A stretch of DNA of 17,138 nucleotides from Bacteroidaceae bacterium (lineage in GTDB: Bacteria; Bacteroidota; Bacteroidia; Bacteroidales; Bacteroidaceae). The stretch covers positions 1 to 17,138 of the forward strand of contig JAFUNW010000186.1 of the NCBI GenBank assembly GCA_017472905.1, read 5' to 3'. Under the pieces are notes generated by a model. That model had not been told where the DNA came from and did not search any database. It saw nothing but the letters and a program-made list of their open reading frames with translations. This document shows, one piece after another, positions 7,871-15,665 of this stretch. Positions within the stretch are counted from its first letter, which is position 1; each line of letters opens with the position of its first letter. A program made the position numbers and the translations under genes.

Positions 7871-9463
7871 TTAGTTCGTATAATATGGATTCTGAAGCAA
7901 CTTCGGATTCACATCAATCTCACTCTGCGGAATGGGAAGATACCATGCATTGTTATCTTGCAACACTCCATATATCCAAAGTGAATTGGTAGTTGTATTT
8001 CCTTCCAAAATCTCAGATACAGCAAAATCCTTAAATTCAGGATCGTAATTATTTTTACGAGCCATACGCAGCAAATCGTACCAACGTTTTCCTTCGCCCA
8101 AGAATTCCATTTCGCGTTCGTTCATCAACACCTGCATGAATTCTAACTTAGAATATTCCTGTGCTTCCTCTATTGAAATAGTCGGCAACATGGCACGTTC
8201 ACGAATCTGATTAATCAATCCAACAGCTGTAGCCCATTCGTCACTACCCGGATTTCCTTTCATAATCAGAGCCTCGGCTTTAATTAGAATAATCTCGGCT
8301 ACACGATAGATAATATAGTTCGGATCTAAATTCTCCCGATAGTTACCTACATCCACAACATCCGTACCATGAAATTTCCACAAGCTGAAATAAGCCTGTT
8401 TCATATAATCACTATAAGGAGCAACCATTCCCGGATAAATCACACTGGCCATCAAAGTACGTCCAACTCGCTCAGGAACTACATTGTTTTGCGCTTTGAT
8501 GACATCCGATGCTTCCTGCTTTATTTTCTCCACTGTACGTTCTGTAATTTCAAAAACACCAGATATAGGAGAAGATACATTGAAATAACTTGCTAACTTA
8601 TTCGTTTCTTGATACAATGCATAGTCATAATTCAATTCAAAAATTGATTCATTGCTATTGCCTGGATAGAAAATCTCAAACCATTTAGTCGGATCTGCAA
8701 TAAATTTCGGACGAATAGTCGTATCTCCCTCCGGTATTTCCAGAATCTTGTTGCAATAAATAATTGCATTTTCATAATCTTCATCCCACAAACAAACATC
8801 TGCCATCAATGCATAAAGCGCCCAAATGGTAGCACGACCTTTGGTTTGCCAATCCTCTTCATAGATGGTTTTGGCTCCACCATTTTCTATCGCAGTCAGA
8901 ATATCCTCTTTAATGGAGGCAATTAATTCTGCTTCAGTATTCTTGGGTAAATTATAATTCGCTTTGTCCGTAACAAAGGCCTCTGTAATCAAAGGTACTT
9001 CGCCCCAATTTTTCAACAATATGAAATTGCAATAGGCACGCATAAAATAGGCTTCTGCCAAATGAGCTTTCAAAGCTCCTTCAGTATAAGTATCATCCAA
9101 AGCACGCACCCCTGCAGCATAATGCAAAACAGAATTAGCCATACCGATAACTTGGTAGAATGACTTATATTTCACAGCACCGGCCGTAGGTTGTATGTTG
9201 AAGTTTTGCATATCATCGCAACCATCTGTCCAACTGGCCCGCGTATATATCGAACCTCCACGTACTTCTCCAAGAGCAAACATCGCAGTTATATTCTGAC
9301 GCATATAATAATAACCGGATGCAATAACAGCCTCTACATCCTCTTTGGACTTCCAATATTGATCTGTCACCTGCTCATTGTTTGGAAGCAAGTCTAACCA
9401 ATCGCTACACGAAGAGCAGCAGAGTCCAGCACTTATTAATAATATTGAAAATATCTTTTTCAT
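7871..9463 (-). CDS. SusD1: SusD/RagB-family surface lipoprotein
   Basis: 530 residues, full length for the family. A lipoprotein signal (MKKIFSILLISAGLCCSSC) puts the probable lipidated Cys at residue 19, followed by SDWLDLLP. Canonical SusD features are present: LAEAYFMRAYCNFILL and NWGEVPLITE (~135-160, the TPR-like helices), then YRVAEIILIKAEALI, LINQIRERA, LMNEREMEFLGEGKRWYDLL (~446-465) and the closing WYLPIPQSEIDVNP and LLQNPYY. The protein sits on the cell surface as a hinged lid over SusC1 and captures ligand before import. It lies 21 bases after SusC1, with FAS1b starting 12 bases after its TAA TAA stop. Identification is certain at family level; the ligand is unknown. Confidence 0.97.
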   Translation of the reverse strand: MKKIFSILLISAGLCCSSCSDWLDLLPNNEQVTDQYWKSKEDVEAVIASGYYYMRQNITAMFALGEVRGGSIYTRASWTDGCDDMQNFNIQPTAGAVKYKSFYQVIGMANSVLHYAAGVRALDDTYTEGALKAHLAEAYFMRAYCNFILLKNWGEVPLITEAFVTDKANYNLPKNTEAELIASIKEDILTAIENGGAKTIYEEDWQTKGRATIWALYALMADVCLWDEDYENAIIYCNKILEIPEGDTTIRPKFIADPTKWFEIFYPGNSNESIFELNYDYALYQETNKLASYFNVSSPISGVFEITERTVEKIKQEASDVIKAQNNVVPERVGRTLMASVIYPGMVAPYSDYMKQAYFSLWKFHGTDVVDVGNYRENLDPNYIIYRVAEIILIKAEALIMKGNPGSDEWATAVGLINQIRERAMLPTISIEEAQEYSKLEFMQVLMNEREMEFLGEGKRWYDLLRMARKNNYDPEFKDFAVSEILEGNTTTNSLWIYGVLQDNNAWYLPIPQSEIDVNPKLLQNPYYTN

Positions 9464-9472
9464 ATTTTATAT

Positions 9473-9477
9473 CTCCC
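9473..9477 (-). promoter_or_regulatory. Shine-Dalgarno-like GGGAG before SusD1
   Basis: GGGAG sits 9 bases upstream of the SusD1 ATG, at usual ribosome-binding spacing. It is the only recognisable Shine-Dalgarno-like sequence among the gene junctions here, as expected for Bacteroidetes, which rarely use them. It may raise SusD translation relative to SusC, but that is inference. Confidence 0.4.
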
Positions 9478-9484
9478 ATCTAAA

Positions 9485-12400
9485 TTAGAATGATAAATTA
9501 AGACCAAAGGTCACACGTTTAGAGACCGGAGTCCTATTACTGTCTTTCACGGGTTCAGTAGCCTTCGGAGAAACAGAAACTTCAGGATCTTGTCCGGAAT
9601 AATCAGTCCATGTCAAAAGGTCATATCCGGTGCAGAATAACTTCAAATTATTAATTCCTACACGTTTCAACCATGTCTTAGGCATATCCCAACTCAATGT
9701 TATAGTTTTCAAACGAAGGAACGAAGCATCCTCAACGAAACGATCAGAACCCAAATAGTTGTATCCCATTCCATAAAGAGCACGAGGAATATCAGTATCA
9801 TCTCCTTCCGCACGCCAACGATTCAAGACAGCTGTACTTTGGTTATCTGTACCACGCATACCTTCCAAATCCATACGAGCTGCATTAATTACCTTTTGTC
9901 CGTATCGACCATAGAAATTGGTATTCAATTGCACATTCTTATATTTTACCGAGAATCCAAAACCTCCCAAAAGAAGTGGATTTGAATTTCCCAGATAAAC
10001 TATATCCGATTCATTGATAACACCATCGTGATTCACATCCTCATATTTAGCATCTCCGGGGAAACATTGCGTATCAATATTCTTCATAATGATTGGCTCA
10101 CCCTTGTAATTATGCATGATTTCTCCTTCGGCATCGCGTGCATAAGTATCTTCCACATTTTGGAATACACCTTTGTAACGATAACCATAGAAAGAACCTA
10201 TCGGGTCACCTTCTACCACACGTACGGCGTAACTTCCATTTTCACGTTCGTAATTCTCTTGATTCATGTTGATAGGAAGCTTCTCGACTTTATTTATATT
10301 TCGGCTGGCATTCATGAAAGCTGTCACACGCCAATCTTTATTCTTGAAGACTTCATAATCGAAACGAACCTCAATACCCCTATTACTCATTTCACCGGAA
10401 TTATACCAACGCAACTGGTCGAAACCTGTTACCGTAGGAATTGCAACCTTTTCTTGCAACAAATCACTGGAGTATTTGTAATAATAGTCTACGGTTGCAG
10501 AGAAACGATCAAATAAACGAATATCCAAACCAATATTCAACTCACGAGTTGATTCCCACTTCAAATTATCCAACTGCATACGTACCGGAGAAATAGCTGA
10601 CATATTTCCATAAGCACCTAATGATTGGTATGCACCTAAATAATAGGAAGAACCGCTCGGAGCTCTACCGCTCCAACCATAACCTACACGAAGTTTGGTA
10701 TCTGATAACCAATTAGCCTTTTCCAAAAACGGCTCTTCGCTGATATTCCAAGTCAAACCAAATGAAGGGAAATTTCCAAAACGTTCTTTTTTACCCATTG
10801 CAGAGTTACCCTCGGTATTCAACGTTGCTTTCAATGCATACCGGCGGTCAAACATGTAGACCAATTGGAAGATTGAAGAAACAGAACGACTTTCTGACTT
10901 ACCTGAATTCAAGTCAGCAACAGAACCTCCGGCTGTCGGATCTGAAATATTCGAAGAAGCATTTCCGGATGTTTTACTTGAATAACTTGAACTGGTACTT
11001 TGAACTGTACGGAATACATAAGTTCCAATAATCTGATGTTTCTCAGCAAATGTATTGATATAAGTAAACGTATTGCTCGTCTGTAAAGTCAATGCATCTG
11101 ACATATTATCAATGCTGGCATTTGCATCCGGGTCTGTCCACAACAAACCGGTAGCAACTTGTGGAAGGAACTGCCGATTCTTCGTAGTCTTCATGTTCAA
11201 AGAAACATAACCTTTATAAGTCAGCTTGAAGGGGAATTTATATTCCCATTCCAAATTTGCTTTTTCTTCACGAACCAACGTGCGGTTATATCCTTCTTCT
11301 GCCATTGCCAAAGCATTGAAATGTTTGGCTTTTTCCCACTTATCATTATCAAAAGCTGCACCGGTATAATCTTCTCGTGCAAAATAGACTGGACGATATT
11401 CACCGGTTTCATCGTCAATCCAATACGGACTTTTATTAGGCATAGCCCGCATAGCTTCACTACGTACGTCAGCTACATTCGCATCACGATTTGTCTGTGT
11501 AAATGAGAAGTCCGTTGATACCCGCAAACGATCAGAGAAATTATAACCTATATTCAATTTTGCATTGAAACGATCCATATTAGTACCAATGGTCGTACCC
11601 ATTTCATCTACATATCCCAAAGAAAAACGATAAGTTGCTTTGTCACCACCACCAGACATTGAGATACTGTTGTCAAAAGTATAAGCATCTTTACGTACCA
11701 AATCCAACCAATTGACATTTACATTGTACTCATCAAAATAGGTCCATGCAGGATCGTAACCAATTTCATACGTATTATACAACAAATCCAATTCTGCCGC
11801 AGCAAAGCTTAATCCTTTAGAATTTGCTGCATTCCAAATTGCATCCTGCATCATGGCTACATACTGTTTTCCACTCAACAACGGAATGGAGGCTGGCTCA
11901 AATTTAGCCGATGTTTTTGAATTAAATTGGAAACGTGTTTTTCCTTTCGTTCCTTTTTTGGTAGTAATCATCAAAACACCATTCGCACCTTGAGTTCCCC
12001 AAATAGCTGTAGCCGAAGCATCTTTCAAAACTTCAATTGATTCAATATCTGAAGGAGAGATATTCAACAAAGCACCGAAATCTTCTTCATTAGCCGTAGC
12101 AAATTCAAAATCATCTGAAATATCTGTCGGATAAGGAACCCCATCCAATACAATCAACGGCTCATTGGAAGAATTCAATGAATTTACACCACGAATACGA
12201 ATTGCACTACGAGCACCGGGGTCACCTCCCAACGTAATGTCCACACCGGCCAACTGACCTTGCAAAGCTTCTTCAACAGAAGTAACCGGAGTCGTCTCTA
12301 CCAATTCATCCATCATCACTTTCTGTGTTGCTGCTGTCTGCTCAAGGAAAGAAACTCCCATTGCATCGCGTTCTATTCTCTTAGCAACAACTTCTACGTC

Positions 12401-12742
12401 CTGCAACTGTTCCGCATCGCTTTCCAGTGTTACATTCAACGTAGTTTGTCCTTTATAGGGAATATTCTGAGTTCTCAAACCGATATACGAAAAACGAATC
12501 GTAAGGTTTTTCTCATTTTTAGGAACCGGAATACTATAGTTTCCGTCCATATCCGTTATAGCACCTCCCAAATAACGATTGCCTTTATTTACAACCACTA
12601 CATTGGCACCCATTATCGGCTCTTTTTGACCGTTGAAGTATTCCGTCACTTGACCGGTCAAAATTGCATTTTGGGCTACGGCTTCACTGATGCCTATCAA
12701 CAGTGCAGCCACTAACAATCCGAAATATCTTATTTTATTCAT
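9485..12742 (-). CDS. SusC1: SusC/RagA-family TonB-dependent outer-membrane transporter
   Basis: 1085 residues, normal for SusC. A signal peptide ends about SEAVA|QN (cleavage after residue 23). Residues ~26-112 form a carboxypeptidase-regulatory-like beta-sandwich (LTGQVTEYFNG, GANVVVVNKG, GAITDMDGNYSIPVP). A likely TonB-box region (LQDVEVVAKR) follows, then the plug domain (~140-255) with the classic SusC signatures ALQGQLAGVDI, IRIRGVNSLN, EPLIVLDGVPYP and VLKDASATAIWGTQGANGV. The rest is the 22-strand barrel, including the SusC-typical GSFYGYRYKGVF and calcium-loop-like DVNHDGVINESD segments. It ends on an aromatic outer-membrane signature (FGLNLSF). It imports ligands captured at the cell surface using TonB energy, with SusD1, encoded 21 bases downstream, as the lid. 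The substrate cannot be read from sequence. Confidence 0.96.
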   Translation of the reverse strand: MNKIRYFGLLVAALLIGISEAVAQNAILTGQVTEYFNGQKEPIMGANVVVVNKGNRYLGGAITDMDGNYSIPVPKNEKNLTIRFSYIGLRTQNIPYKGQTTLNVTLESDAEQLQDVEVVAKRIERDAMGVSFLEQTAATQKVMMDELVETTPVTSVEEALQGQLAGVDITLGGDPGARSAIRIRGVNSLNSSNEPLIVLDGVPYPTDISDDFEFATANEEDFGALLNISPSDIESIEVLKDASATAIWGTQGANGVLMITTKKGTKGKTRFQFNSKTSAKFEPASIPLLSGKQYVAMMQDAIWNAANSKGLSFAAAELDLLYNTYEIGYDPAWTYFDEYNVNVNWLDLVRKDAYTFDNSISMSGGGDKATYRFSLGYVDEMGTTIGTNMDRFNAKLNIGYNFSDRLRVSTDFSFTQTNRDANVADVRSEAMRAMPNKSPYWIDDETGEYRPVYFAREDYTGAAFDNDKWEKAKHFNALAMAEEGYNRTLVREEKANLEWEYKFPFKLTYKGYVSLNMKTTKNRQFLPQVATGLLWTDPDANASIDNMSDALTLQTSNTFTYINTFAEKHQIIGTYVFRTVQSTSSSYSSKTSGNASSNISDPTAGGSVADLNSGKSESRSVSSIFQLVYMFDRRYALKATLNTEGNSAMGKKERFGNFPSFGLTWNISEEPFLEKANWLSDTKLRVGYGWSGRAPSGSSYYLGAYQSLGAYGNMSAISPVRMQLDNLKWESTRELNIGLDIRLFDRFSATVDYYYKYSSDLLQEKVAIPTVTGFDQLRWYNSGEMSNRGIEVRFDYEVFKNKDWRVTAFMNASRNINKVEKLPINMNQENYERENGSYAVRVVEGDPIGSFYGYRYKGVFQNVEDTYARDAEGEIMHNYKGEPIIMKNIDTQCFPGDAKYEDVNHDGVINESDIVYLGNSNPLLLGGFGFSVKYKNVQLNTNFYGRYGQKVINAARMDLEGMRGTDNQSTAVLNRWRAEGDDTDIPRALYGMGYNYLGSDRFVEDASFLRLKTITLSWDMPKTWLKRVGINNLKLFCTGYDLLTWTDYSGQDPEVSVSPKATEPVKDSNRTPVSKRVTFGLNLSF

Positions 12743-12752
12743 AAACTATCTA

Positions 12753-15074
12753 TTATTTAAGAATATTTTCTATGAAATGGAAACAACCATCTTGATAAGC
12801 AAATGGCAAATAACCATAGTCTGGTAGAACATTCACCGGTTCAGAAGATTCTCCTTCTACAAATTTCACCTGCAGTGCTGAACCTGTGTCAGTCAATTGC
12901 AACTCATGAGAACCAAACGTATCAAACTGGCCTTGTATACCGCCTCCGGCATAAGGATATTTAGCAAACGGAGTCAGCATAGAAGTAATAAAGTGAGAAC
13001 GTAAATAAGCTGCCAATTTTGTTTTATTGTTATTACTAACAGTTCCACTCAAACGATAATCATCTGCTATCTTCAAGTTTGAAGCACCGGGAATATTTTT
13101 AATATTATTCTTTATAGCTTCGTTAGTCGGGATAAATGCAATGAAACGAGTTTCCGGATCTGCTACAATTGAAGGAATCGTTCCATCCAACACCATACCC
13201 GATTTCTGTAACAATTGTGAGAATAGATAATATGGATAATTCACATCATTGCACACTGAAAGGATATGTTCCAAACCATCTCCGGTTCCTGCTTGAAACA
13301 GTTCTTTTCCTTTATAAGCATATGCCGTACCATTACTACCTTCATAAATTTTGGTGAAAGGAACAAAAGGATCTCCCGTATATCCCGGAGACAATTGATT
13401 GTTGAACAGATAGTTCGTTGTCACCTTACCATCTTTAACAAACAAATAATTAAACGGAGTATTTGTCTCCACTACAGCCAATCCTTCTTCAGGAAGTTCC
13501 GATACATTGGGAGCCATGTGCATATTTACGATGCCCTGTGCAACGGAAGAAGTCATCGTACCATACACTCCGTTTACTTCATCCCAAACTTTGATAGCAT
13601 AACTGTTTCCAGATTTCTGTATCGGCATATTGGCTGCATCTAGAGCAAATTTTGTCGTATCAGGCATCATAGCAATAAACGATGTTTGTTGAGATGCCAA
13701 AGAAGTGATTAAATCCGAAGCAGACAATACATAAAGATAATTGCGGTATGCCTTGTTATTAAATGCAGCACCTATTACAGATGAGAAAATAGCAGGAACT
13801 TGCATTTGATCCATACCATAGAGGAATCCATTGGAGCAGACTTTTCGGTCTGTTACTGTTTCCGGATTGATGTACTCACCCAAAGGTGTTCCAAAATAAT
13901 CTGTAATAGGACTTCCACCTAGCAATGTATAAGTAGAAGAAATCATGGATGGGAAAACCGGATAATTTGTATGCGCAAAACTCTGCATGATAAAGAATTC
14001 TTTAATCAAGGGATCCAAATTATCAAAATCGGTATATCCTCCTTCTGGAGTCCAATAACTCTCAAAAAACTTCTTAATTGCATCATTAGTCGGAGCAAAA
14101 ATAGTATACCCTCCTAAGCAATTGTACTCAAATAGACGATAATTCGAGACCATCCATTCCGAAGCGATATTGGGCAAGCTCAGAGAAACATTGTGTGTAT
14201 GCAAATAGACTTTGTCTCCTCCTCCAAAATCTGTAGAGAGTTCTACATCTTCTGTATAACTGGTATAAGTGTCATACAATTTTATGTACTCGGAATAATT
14301 TGAGTCTTTCTTCAATGTTGTATGCAAACTCTCAACCGGTTCAAGAACTTGGTCAATATGATAAAGATAGCCATTATCTGTAATCACATTCTCTTCATCC
14401 AACACACAAGCATTGGCTACGTTAAAGCCACCATTCGGACGAGTTCCCGTCCATTCGGTATTTGGATAGAAATATTCATAGTTGGTCTCTGCATCAATTC
14501 CCAACGTTTGGAACATACGATTAGAGAAGACCGGTAACAATCTGTCGAAATGATAGACTTTTACATCCTTATCTAAGTAAGAATTATATTCTATGGTAAT
14601 GGGCAAACTGCTATGAGTACGATGTTTGTAATACATACCGGCCATCACATTACTCGATTCTTCGGTAGCTCCATCACCTTCTGTAGGACGGAAATTGACC
14701 AATTTATTCCAATCATAGGAGTAATACATCAGATGAAAACCTATCAATTGAATTACCAATTGAGGATCTTCGTCATACATCGCTTGAATTGAAGAATAGC
14801 CTTTACTCTCCAAATAACTTTTGAAAGCATCATCATCAGGCGCCATTACCGTCATCAAGTTCTTGCCGTCTACAATCTCTGTAAATCCGGCTAAGTCTAC
14901 ACCTTGTAGGAATATGGTGTAGTTACCATCTTTCTGTAACTGCTGATAAGCACTTCCCGTTCGTACTTGAGGCTTATAATGAGGGTCGTCTGTCATTTCG
15001 TCTTCGCATGAAGTTATAAGAGGAAATGCCAAAAGCCCTAAAGCCATCAATCTTAGGAATCTTTTACTTTTCAT
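12753..15074 (-). CDS. FAS1a: surface lipoprotein with about four fasciclin (FAS1)-like domains
   Basis: 773 residues. A basic start (MKSKRFLRLM), a hydrophobic core and a lipobox-like ...PLITSC put the lipidated Cys at residue 23. The acidic EDEMTDD that follows resembles the Bacteroidetes surface lipoprotein export signal. FAS1-like units fall at roughly 45-246, 250-428, 430-595 and 597-773. Each carries parts of the family signature: an early (V/I)-(M/F)-A-P-(D/T)-(D/N)-x-A(F/I) strand (VMAPDDDAF, IFAPTNDAI, MMPDTTKF, FIPTNEAI), and in most a closing NGYLYHID or NGFLYGMD strand. FAS1 domains generally serve in adhesion and extracellular binding and have no known enzymatic activity. Unlike FAS1b and FAS1c, this protein ends directly on a FAS1 unit. 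It stops with tandem TAA TAG, 10 bases before SusC1, so translation of the two is probably linked. A role as a surface binding partner of SusC1/SusD1 is inferred from position only. Confidence 0.88.
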   Translation of the reverse strand: MKSKRFLRLMALGLLAFPLITSCEDEMTDDPHYKPQVRTGSAYQQLQKDGNYTIFLQGVDLAGFTEIVDGKNLMTVMAPDDDAFKSYLESKGYSSIQAMYDEDPQLVIQLIGFHLMYYSYDWNKLVNFRPTEGDGATEESSNVMAGMYYKHRTHSSLPITIEYNSYLDKDVKVYHFDRLLPVFSNRMFQTLGIDAETNYEYFYPNTEWTGTRPNGGFNVANACVLDEENVITDNGYLYHIDQVLEPVESLHTTLKKDSNYSEYIKLYDTYTSYTEDVELSTDFGGGDKVYLHTHNVSLSLPNIASEWMVSNYRLFEYNCLGGYTIFAPTNDAIKKFFESYWTPEGGYTDFDNLDPLIKEFFIMQSFAHTNYPVFPSMISSTYTLLGGSPITDYFGTPLGEYINPETVTDRKVCSNGFLYGMDQMQVPAIFSSVIGAAFNNKAYRNYLYVLSASDLITSLASQQTSFIAMMPDTTKFALDAANMPIQKSGNSYAIKVWDEVNGVYGTMTSSVAQGIVNMHMAPNVSELPEEGLAVVETNTPFNYLFVKDGKVTTNYLFNNQLSPGYTGDPFVPFTKIYEGSNGTAYAYKGKELFQAGTGDGLEHILSVCNDVNYPYYLFSQLLQKSGMVLDGTIPSIVADPETRFIAFIPTNEAIKNNIKNIPGASNLKIADDYRLSGTVSNNNKTKLAAYLRSHFITSMLTPFAKYPYAGGGIQGQFDTFGSHELQLTDTGSALQVKFVEGESSEPVNVLPDYGYLPFAYQDGCFHFIENILK

Positions 15075-15119
15075 ATATTCAGTTTATTAATTATTATTCG
15101 TATTTTCAAATCACGACTC
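15075..15119 (-). other. 45-base AT-rich spacer before the first FAS1 gene
   Basis: This is the longest gap between genes in the window; all others are at most 21 bases. It is very AT-rich on the minus strand (AATAATAATTAATAAAC). I see no stable GC hairpin followed by a T-run, so no terminator is called. A TTTG occurs at about 15109-15106, but no good TAnnTTTG box follows at Bacteroidetes spacing, so an internal promoter is possible but not supported. Confidence 0.4.
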
Positions 15120-15662
15120 TTACTTTTTCACAACACGGAATACTTTTCCGTCACCAACTTTCACTAAGTAAATATTGGAAGGATATGCACTCATGTTGAT
15201 AACAGCCTCAGTATCTTGAACCGTTGCTGTAGCTACAACATTACCTACCATGTTATAAACCAATACTTCTGTTTGAGCTGGAGCGGTTACATGAAGTTCT
15301 TTTTCTACAGTTGTAGGCCATACTGCGGTCCTTGTTCTTTCACCTGACCGAATAGCACTCGCTTCCACAACATTCAAACGACCGTTTGTCAAGAGCTTGC
15401 TAGTATCCCAAACCAATCCATCACCGGGTACTTCCGGTTCGATAGCAACAAATCCGTCACCGGAAACAGAAGTTACATTCGCCATATTGAATAAATAGAA
15501 ACTTGTTCCGGCAATAATATTATCTTGTCCGCTTGCGAAATCCAGCTTCAATGTAGCTCCATTCAAGGTCATTGCACCTTTTACCACCAGTTTACAAACT
15601 GTTGCAGTACCTGCAGCAGTAACTTTCACCGGCATGGAGACGATTCCACCTTCTTCGATAAC
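15120..15662 (-). pseudogene. In-frame 3' remainder of the beta-strand-repeat protein, with T9SS-like C-terminal sorting tail
   Basis: This is the direct continuation, in the same reading frame, of the gene upstream of the TAG; the first codons after the stop read VIEEGGIVSMPV. An internal ATG at 15635 would give a 171-residue ORF, but it has no signal peptide and no ribosome-binding site, so independent expression is unlikely. The first ~100 residues contain the usual closing unit of beta-strand-repeat proteins (TLKLDF, then GLVWDTSKLLTNGRLNVV). The last ~70 residues (about 15332-15120) resemble a T9SS type A sorting domain: WPTTVEKELHV in place of the usual YPNP start, then VLVYNMVGNVV, INMSAYPSNIYLVKVGDGK and a basic VVKK end. 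In families with T9SS, this tail directs export and surface attachment. If the TAG is real, the upstream product loses this tail. If it is a sequencing error, both parts form one gene of at least 672 codons. Confidence 0.8.
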
Positions 15663-15665
15663 CTA
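15663..15665 (-). other. In-frame amber (TAG) codon interrupting the repeat-protein gene
   Basis: On the minus strand the codons run AAT GGT GGA TAG GTT ATC GAA. The frame is open for 491 codons before the stop and about 180 after it, and both sides belong to one recognisable protein architecture. A single base change from CAG, TGG, TAC, TAT, AAG, GAG, TTG or TCG would explain it. Nothing nearby looks like a recoding signal, and every other gene in the window ends with TAA. Confidence 0.9.

Noticed and set aside
10028..10516. A 162-codon plus-strand open frame
   Set aside because: It is antisense to the SusC1 barrel. It is hydrophobic/His-rich only because it complements barrel codons, and it has no supporting context.
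164..12755. Tandem stop codons (TAA TAG or TAA TAA) at the ends of FAS1a, SusD1, FAS1c and SusD2
   Set aside because: The pattern is seen at about half of the gene ends and is expected fairly often in AT-rich spacers, so no special role is supported.
15075..15119. Possible internal promoter (TTTG followed by an AT-rich tract) before FAS1a
   Set aside because: No convincing TAnnTTTG box at the usual spacing was found, and the tract is simply AT-rich.
15663..15665. Recoded TAG (amber read as an amino acid), as in some Bacteroides phages
   Set aside because: Only one TAG occurs inside a gene here, the neighbourhood is chromosomal-type SusCD genes, and no suppressor tRNA or recoding element is visible. 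A nonsense mutation or sequence error is simpler.
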